NCBI GenBank assembly: GCA_035634055.1
Contig: DASQDR010000201.1
Location: 1-42,797, forward strand
Source: JAICTV01 sp035634055
GTDB lineage: Bacteria > Planctomycetota > Phycisphaerae > Tepidisphaerales > Tepidisphaeraceae
Length of the DNA: 42,797 nt
Direction of reading: 5' to 3'
Shown: positions 38,705 to 42,797 of the stretch, in pieces
Layout: every line of letters starts with the position of its first letter
Position numbering within the stretch: the stretch's first letter is position 1
The notes under the pieces: generated by a model
Told to the model about the DNA's origin: nothing
What the model saw: the letters and a program-made list of their open reading frames with translations, nothing else
The model's database searches: none
Program-made: the position numbers and the translations under genes

Positions 38705-38733
38705 AGAATAGGCCAGACCCACCCTGATTGCAA
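38705..38733 (-). promoter_or_regulatory. rpsO promoter
   Basis: On the minus strand TTGCAA (38733-38728) and TATTCT (38710-38705) are 17 bases apart. Transcription near 38698 gives a leader of about 120 bases before rpsO. Confidence 0.55.
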
Positions 38734-38759
38734 GGCGACGACCCGCGCGCGAATTCGGT

Positions 38760-38765
38760 TACAGT
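38760..38765 (+). promoter_or_regulatory. Candidate -10 of pdxH
   Basis: TACAGT ends 10 bases before the ATG at 38776. No convincing -35 is at the right distance. Confidence 0.3.
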
Positions 38766-38775
38766 ACGGTCCGCC

Positions 38776-39441
38776 ATGGAAGCACAAATCTCCGCCGAAG
38801 CCGCCGCCATGCGGCGCGAGTACCTGCGGGACAAGCTGCTGGAAACCGACGTGCTGCCCGACCCGATCGCCCAGTTCGGGCAGTGGTTCAGCGACGCGCA
38901 GCTCGCCGGCGTCCCCGAGCCCAACGCCATGACCGTCGCCACCGCCACGCGCGACGGCGTGCCGTCGTCGCGCGTGGTGCTGCTCAAGGGGTTCGACGCG
39001 CAGGGATTCACGTTCTACACCAACTATGCCAGCCGCAAGGCGCGCGAGCTGGACGCCAACCCGCGGGCGTCGCTGTGCTTCTACTGGCAGCCACTGGAGC
39101 GGCAGGTGCGGATCGACGGGGCCGTGGAGCGCGTCAGCCGGGCGGAGAGCGATGCGTACTTCCACGCACGCCCGGTCGCGTCGCAGGTGGGGGCGTGGGT
39201 GTCGCAGCAGAGCGCCGTGATCGCGACGCGCGAGCAGCTAGACCGCCGGCAGGCGGAGCTGGCGGAGAAGTACCGCGACGCTGTCGTCCCGCTGCCCGAC
39301 TTCTGGGGCGGGTACCGCCTGGTTCCGACCGCGATCGAATTCTGGCAGGGCCGGCCGTCGCGCCTGCACGACCGTCTGGAGTTCGTGCGCGCCGCGGGCG
39401 CCGCGGGCGGCGCGTGGACGCTGCGACGGCTGTCGCCGTGA
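38776..39441 (+). CDS. pdxH: Pyridoxamine/pyridoxine 5'-phosphate oxidase
   Basis: The 221-residue FMN enzyme makes pyridoxal 5'-phosphate. Motifs are AMTVATATRDGVPSSRVVLLKGF, FTFYTNYASRKARELDANPRASLCFYW, QVRIDGAVERVS, SDAYFHARPVASQVGAWVSQQS and the C-terminal FWQGRPSRLHDRL. Length is usual (E. coli 218). It is divergent from rpsO and followed after 29 bases by a phosphatase gene. Confidence 0.96.
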   Translation: MEAQISAEAAAMRREYLRDKLLETDVLPDPIAQFGQWFSDAQLAGVPEPNAMTVATATRDGVPSSRVVLLKGFDAQGFTFYTNYASRKARELDANPRASLCFYWQPLERQVRIDGAVERVSRAESDAYFHARPVASQVGAWVSQQSAVIATREQLDRRQAELAEKYRDAVVPLPDFWGGYRLVPTAIEFWQGRPSRLHDRLEFVRAAGAAGGAWTLRRLSP

Positions 39442-39470
39442 CGTGAAAGCGGGCTTACCATCGCCGCGCC

Positions 39471-39935
39471 ATGCCGAAGGTCGTGTTGTTTCTCTGCACG
39501 GGCAACTACTACCGCAGCCGGTTCGCGCAAGTGCTGTTCAACCACCTTGCCCGGCTGCGCGAGTTGGACTGGCGGGCGCTCTCCCGCGGGCTGAACATCC
39601 GCTGCCCGGGGAACATCGGCGCGATGTCGCGCGACGCGGAGCATCGGCTGGCGGAGATGGGTGTCTCTCTGGAAGAGTCCCGGCACATGCCGCTGCGCTG
39701 CCGCGCGTGCGACCTTGATGCGGCTGATCTCATCGTCGCGGTGAAGGAAGCGGAACACCGACCCATGCTGGCGGAGCAGTTTCCGGATTGGCAGCAGCGC
39801 GCGACCTACTGGCACGTGCACGACGTGGAGGCGGCGGCACCGGCGGAGGCGCTGGCGGAGATCGAACGTCATGTCGTGGCGCTCGTCGAGCGGCTTGACG
39901 ACGCCGCCTTCCGCGGCCAATCATCTTCGACGTAG
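39471..39935 (+). CDS. Low-molecular-weight protein tyrosine phosphatase-like protein
   Basis: The 154-residue protein has the LMW-PTP P-loop near its start, LFLCTGNYYRSR, with Cys9 and Arg15 in the C-x5-R pattern (usual CxxNxCRS). A general-acid candidate is in WHVHDVEA (residues about 115-120). The second half of the fold is shorter than in well-known members. It may dephosphorylate tyrosine or reduce arsenate-like substrates; in envelope-polysaccharide settings such enzymes oppose tyrosine kinases, but none is nearby. A truncated haemoglobin follows after 15 bases. Confidence 0.8.
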   Translation: MPKVVLFLCTGNYYRSRFAQVLFNHLARLRELDWRALSRGLNIRCPGNIGAMSRDAEHRLAEMGVSLEESRHMPLRCRACDLDAADLIVAVKEAEHRPMLAEQFPDWQQRATYWHVHDVEAAAPAEALAEIERHVVALVERLDDAAFRGQSSST

Positions 39936-39950
39936 CGCGACCGCCCGCAA

Positions 39951-40331
39951 ATGGACCTCCTCGACACCCACGTTCACGGCCTGATCGGCGACGACGGCTT
40001 CCGCCGGCTCGTCGCCGCGTTCTACCGCCGCGTCGCCACCGACGACATCCTGCGGCCGATGTACCCGGCCGACGACATGCCCGGCGCCGAGGAGCGGCTG
40101 GGGGCGTTCCTGATCCAGCGGTTCGGCGGACCGATGACGTACTCGCAGCAGCGCGGGCACCCGCGGCTGCGCATGCGGCACGGGCCGTTCCACATCGACC
40201 AGCGCGCCCGAGACCGGTGGGTGGAGCTGATGGAAGCGGCACTGACGGAGGTGAACCTGCCGGAGCGCGCCATCCCGCCGCTGCGGAAGTTCTTCCACGA
40301 GTCCGCGACGTTCATGATCAACCGCGGCTGA
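39951..40331 (+). CDS. Group II truncated haemoglobin
   Basis: The 126-residue protein matches trHb group II (GlbO type): FYRRVATDDILRPMYP, then RFGGPMTYSQQRGHPRLRMRHGPFHI with proximal His77, and RDRWVELMEAAL. It binds haem and O2 or NO; roles in redox or NO defence are typical. The start ATG is 15 bases after the phosphatase gene. Confidence 0.92.
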   Translation: MDLLDTHVHGLIGDDGFRRLVAAFYRRVATDDILRPMYPADDMPGAEERLGAFLIQRFGGPMTYSQQRGHPRLRMRHGPFHIDQRARDRWVELMEAALTEVNLPERAIPPLRKFFHESATFMINRG

Positions 40332-40409
40332 CGCGAGGCGGGCGCGGTGTGATGGCGCCGGCGATGACCGCCGCCGCACCACGGCCGACGCCACACCAGG
40401 ACCGACGCC

Positions 40410-40444
40410 ACCTTCCGTTCGTTGCTCCGAGGTTTCTGGTTTGG
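40410..40444. repeat. Possible heptamer array (weak)
   Basis: Cut in sevens: ACCTTCC, GTTCGTT, GCTCCGA, GGTTTCT, GGTTTGG. Two units share GGTTT and two share a GTT/TTC core; the fit is poor. It lies between convergent genes. Confidence 0.25.
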
Positions 40445-40464
40445 GAAGTCGTCCTCTTTCCCCG

Positions 40465-41004
40465 CTACCTTGGTTTCCTCGCCCCTTCCGGAACCTCCAC
40501 CACGTCTCCCACCTTCACGCCGGCCACCTGCGCTGCGCCCTTGTTCAGTTCCACCGCCCATTTTGCCGGGCCGTCGCTCCAGGTGCTGGAGAGGTCGTAC
40601 GGCTTCATCTGCTTGACCGAGATGACCGAGCCGGTGTCGGCGATGTAGATGATGTCGAGCGGGATGCGCGTGTTCTTCATGTAGAACGACAGGTTGCGCG
40701 CCTCTTCGAAGACAAAGATCATCCCGTGATCGGTGGGCATCGAGTCGCGCTGCATCAGGCCCCTGGCGCGCGCTTCGGGCGTGTCGGCCACTTCCAGCGT
40801 GAAGGTCTTCTGGCCAAGGCGCATCTTGACCGTCGCCAAGTCGCTCTGCGCCTTCTCCTGGCAACCCGTGACCAGCAGCATGAGAGCGAAAAGCGCGACC
40901 GACGAACGCGCGCGGGCGAACGCACCCGCCTGGGATGGTGCGGTGACGCGGGCGGCGGTGGCAATGGTGGAGGCGCGGGCGGCGGCGGCGGCGGCGGAAG
41001 TCAT
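40465..41004 (-). CDS. DUF192 lipoprotein
   Basis: The 179-residue protein has a long N-terminal signal region ending LMLLVTGC (lipid Cys48). The mature part is DUF192: RLGQKTFTLEVADTPEARARGLMQRDSMPTDHGMIFVFEEARNLSFYMKNTRIPLDIIYI and the GAAQVAGVKVGDVV end. The role of DUF192 proteins is not settled; they occur in many envelope contexts. The ATG overlaps the TGA of the upstream gene (ATGA), so it is translationally coupled as the last of a three-gene operon. Confidence 0.9.
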   Translation of the reverse strand: MTSAAAAAARASTIATAARVTAPSQAGAFARARSSVALFALMLLVTGCQEKAQSDLATVKMRLGQKTFTLEVADTPEARARGLMQRDSMPTDHGMIFVFEEARNLSFYMKNTRIPLDIIYIADTGSVISVKQMKPYDLSSTWSDGPAKWAVELNKGAAQVAGVKVGDVVEVPEGARKPR

Positions 41005-41369
41005 CTTCGGTTGCGCTCCTTCAGGTCCCGGCGGAGTTTCCACGTCAGCCGCACGTCGATCAAGCCAAGGGCCACCAGCACCAGCAGCAGCATCATCACG
41101 CCGAGCGACGTGAAGACGAACTCGCGCTCGGCCCCGGGCCGCTGGAACCGGTAGAACAGCACCGCGATGCCGACGGCGATCAACAGCATGACCACGGCGT
41201 TCACGCGGCGCAGAATCCCGCGCAGGCGGTTGTTCGGCTCGGATTCCAGCCCCTCGAGGTTTCGGGCGCTGCGCGAGTAGAAGAGGTAGTACCACCCGAA
41301 GGCGCCGACCACGAGCGCGAAGATGGCCGGCAGCGGTCCCACCAGTCGGTCGAGCATACCCGCGATCAT
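41001..41369 (-). CDS. Small membrane protein, function unknown
   Basis: The 122-residue protein has three hydrophobic segments (IFALVVGAFGWYYLFY, VNAVVMLLIAVGIAVLFY, FTSLGVMMLLLVLVALGLI) and a basic C-terminus (WKLRRDLKERNRR). No family is recognised. It overlaps both neighbours by four bases, between maf and the DUF192 gene, which suggests a linked role with them but does not show what. Confidence 0.8.
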   Translation of the reverse strand: MIAGMLDRLVGPLPAIFALVVGAFGWYYLFYSRSARNLEGLESEPNNRLRGILRRVNAVVMLLIAVGIAVLFYRFQRPGAEREFVFTSLGVMMLLLVLVALGLIDVRLTWKLRRDLKERNRR

Positions 41370-41950
41370 CGCCCGGGTGCGACGCCGGCTTCGGCCAGAA
41401 TCGCGCGCGTCGCCGCCATCGGCAGGCCGACGATGTTGCTCCTGCTGCCCGACTGGCGGGTGACGAACGGGTCGCGGTCCTGGATGCCGTACCCGCCCGC
41501 CTTGCCCTGCCAGTCGCCGCCAGCGACGTAGCGGTCGATCTCGCCGGGCGTCATCCCCCGCATCTTCACCGCCGAGATCACCCGCGTGCTCCTGAAGAAG
41601 TTGGCCTCGACGTGCGACGCGCAGACGCCGGTGATGACCAGGTGGGTGGTGCCCGAGAGCAGTTGGAGCATCTGCCGCGCGTGCTGTGCGTCGCGCGGCT
41701 TGCCGAGCATCAGGTCCCCGAAGGCGACCACCGTGTCCGCCGCCAGCACGACCGCGTCCGGGCGCCGGTGCGCGACCGCCCGCGCCTTGGCCTCGGCCAG
41801 GTGGAGCGCGATGCCGGAGGGGAGCAGCCCGGCAGGGTAGGTCGATTCGTCCACGTCGGCCGGATCCACCTCAAACGTGTAGCCGGCGTCGCGCAACAAA
41901 CTTTGGCGCCTCGGCGAGCTGCTGGCGAGGATGAGCGGCGGGCCGGGCAA
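41366..41950 (-). CDS. maf: Maf-like nucleoside triphosphate pyrophosphatase
   Basis: The 194-residue protein matches the Maf family: LILASSSPRRQSLLRDAG at the start, AADTVVAFGDLMLGKPRD with the catalytic region, and WQGKAGGYGIQDRDPFV near the end. Maf proteins hydrolyse non-canonical or canonical nucleoside triphosphates and act in division control in some bacteria. The start is a TTG at 41950; no ATG or GTG lies near the conserved N-terminus and no clear Shine-Dalgarno is visible. First gene of a maf-membrane protein-DUF192 operon. Confidence 0.92.
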   Translation of the reverse strand: MPGPPLILASSSPRRQSLLRDAGYTFEVDPADVDESTYPAGLLPSGIALHLAEAKARAVAHRRPDAVVLAADTVVAFGDLMLGKPRDAQHARQMLQLLSGTTHLVITGVCASHVEANFFRSTRVISAVKMRGMTPGEIDRYVAGGDWQGKAGGYGIQDRDPFVTRQSGSRSNIVGLPMAATRAILAEAGVAPGR

Positions 41951-41965
41951 CGGGCTAGTGAGATA

Positions 41966-42409
41966 TCAGAACCGGACCATGATGTCGCCGGCGCGCGGCT
42001 CGCGCCCGTTGGCGGTGGGCGCGTCGTAGCGGGCGTGAACCTGGGCGGATTCCGGCAGCAGTCGGACGATCGTGCCGGTCGTGAGGACGCGCTGGTTGGC
42101 GTCCATGAACGTGACGACCTGGTTGTCCGCCAGCGTGTCCAGCGGGATCTGCCCGACGGCGACGAGCTGGTTCTGCGGGCGAGCGGCTACGACCACGCCG
42201 AGCCGGCTGTTCGGGTACGACTGGCTGTACCCGCGGCGCAGGGCCTCGACCGTCTCCGGCGAAGCGGGATTGGGCGACGCGACCGACGTGCCGGTCCCGG
42301 CCGCGCGGGGCTGTCGCTTGGATCCGCCGCACCCGCCGGCGAGGGCGAGCAGGGCGGCGGTGATGAGGGTCACGGTGACGACGCGATGAGGCAGGACTTG
42401 CTTGCGCAT
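41966..42409 (-). CDS. Hypothetical lipoprotein
   Basis: The 147-residue protein has a signal peptide with LALAGGC, a weak lipobox (Cys27). The mature part contains a repeated-looking beta region (GVVVAARPQNQLVAVGQIPL, GTIVRLLPESAQVHARYD) that is not assigned to a family. AGGA lies about seven bases before the ATG at 42409. It is upstream of maf on the same strand with a 15-base gap. Confidence 0.72.
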   Translation of the reverse strand: MRKQVLPHRVVTVTLITAALLALAGGCGGSKRQPRAAGTGTSVASPNPASPETVEALRRGYSQSYPNSRLGVVVAARPQNQLVAVGQIPLDTLADNQVVTFMDANQRVLTTGTIVRLLPESAQVHARYDAPTANGREPRAGDIMVRF

Positions 42410-42557
42410 GCGATGTTCCTCGGACGGGGTACGGCGCTCACCTTAAATAAACCGCCGCGCGGGCGAAACGGACAACTTGTGCACGCGCCCGTGACAGCAC
42501 GCGCCGCCGAAAGCCAGGCCGGTGACGGCGCGGGCGGCTAGCCAACCGGCGAGAGGG

Positions 42558-42797
42558 CTACGGTGCGGCGCGCGTGCCGGGCGGCGCGGCGGCGTCCAGT
42601 GCCGCCGCGATCTCGCCCAGCGGCGCCGCAAACCGGCGCCGCACCAGGAGGTCCGCCGCCTGGTAGAGGTGGTAGGCCTCCTCCGACGTGATGTTGAAGT
42701 AGGTCTGAATGTTGTTGACGCTCTCGCTGAAGCTGGTGAAGGGCAGGTCGCTCACGTCGTCCACCCGCGACAGCGCCAGGTGCAGCACGTGCACCGT
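42558..42797 (-). CDS. C-terminal part of a protein cut by the right window edge
   Basis: The last 79 codons of a gene are visible, ending TAG at 42560-42558. They read ...HVLHLALSRVDDVSDLPFTSFSESVNNIQ and continue with a mostly helical segment (SEEAYHLYQAADLLVRRRF). The frame is open to the edge, so the start lies outside. No family is recognised from this part. Confidence 0.6.
   Translation of the reverse strand, partial: TVHVLHLALSRVDDVSDLPFTSFSESVNNIQTYFNITSEEAYHLYQAADLLVRRRFAAPLGEIAAALDAAAPPGTRAAP

Overview
The window is about 70% GC with dense genes on both strands. It looks like a chromosomal segment of a planctomycete, probably Phycisphaerae-like. The evidence is a large secreted right-handed beta-helix protein with an LEPR-XLL-type N-terminal motif and SdrD-B-like modules, a secreted iduronate-2-sulfatase-type sulfatase, a TPR-YggX fusion, and several lipoproteins. 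The taxonomic call is an inference from gene content; no rRNA gene is present.

Layout. 1-7869 (minus strand): a secreted Gly/Ser/Thr-rich protein cut by the left edge, a Wzy-type polymerase with a C-terminal TPR region, a WecA/TagO-type initiating phospho-sugar transferase, KDPG aldolase, the TPR-YggX fusion, and a GT39/GT83-like membrane glycosyltransferase. 7939-12279 (plus): a five-gene overlapping operon with an ArnC/GtrB-like transferase, a WecD-like acetyltransferase, WecE and two methyltransferases. The two divergent clusters together look like an envelope-polysaccharide locus that could use an ECA-like amino sugar. 12330-19500: folE, a GNAT plus class V aminotransferase fusion, an NAD-dependent epimerase, a sulfatase, asnS and a 66-residue ORF. 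19656-22608: pdxA, riboflavin synthase and an SDR. 23097-29762: the beta-helix surface protein, an amidohydrolase, a short secreted protein, tRNA-Val(GAC), a DUF4142 lipoprotein and an M48 lipoprotein protease. 29981-38577: a TetR regulator, rpsB-tsf, a metallophosphoesterase, a membrane protein and rpsO-pnp. 38776-42797: pdxH, a low-molecular-weight phosphatase, a truncated haemoglobin, a maf-membrane protein-DUF192 operon, a lipoprotein and a gene cut by the right edge.

The most unusual feature is not a gene. At least six spacers carry short arrays of degenerate 7-bp tandem repeats. The heptamer differs from locus to locus but the 7-bp period is kept. At four loci the arrays form two inverted arms, with five plus five units mirrored at the clearest site (38052-38172). 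They sit next to eda, wecA/tagO, rpsB, tsf, pnp and the 27043 gene; in the last, one arm encodes the signal-peptide core. Other points worth following are the GNAT-aminotransferase fusion, the TPR-YggX fusion, an RGG-type tail on PNPase, a palindrome inside the folE promoter, and a structured element downstream of the beta-helix gene.
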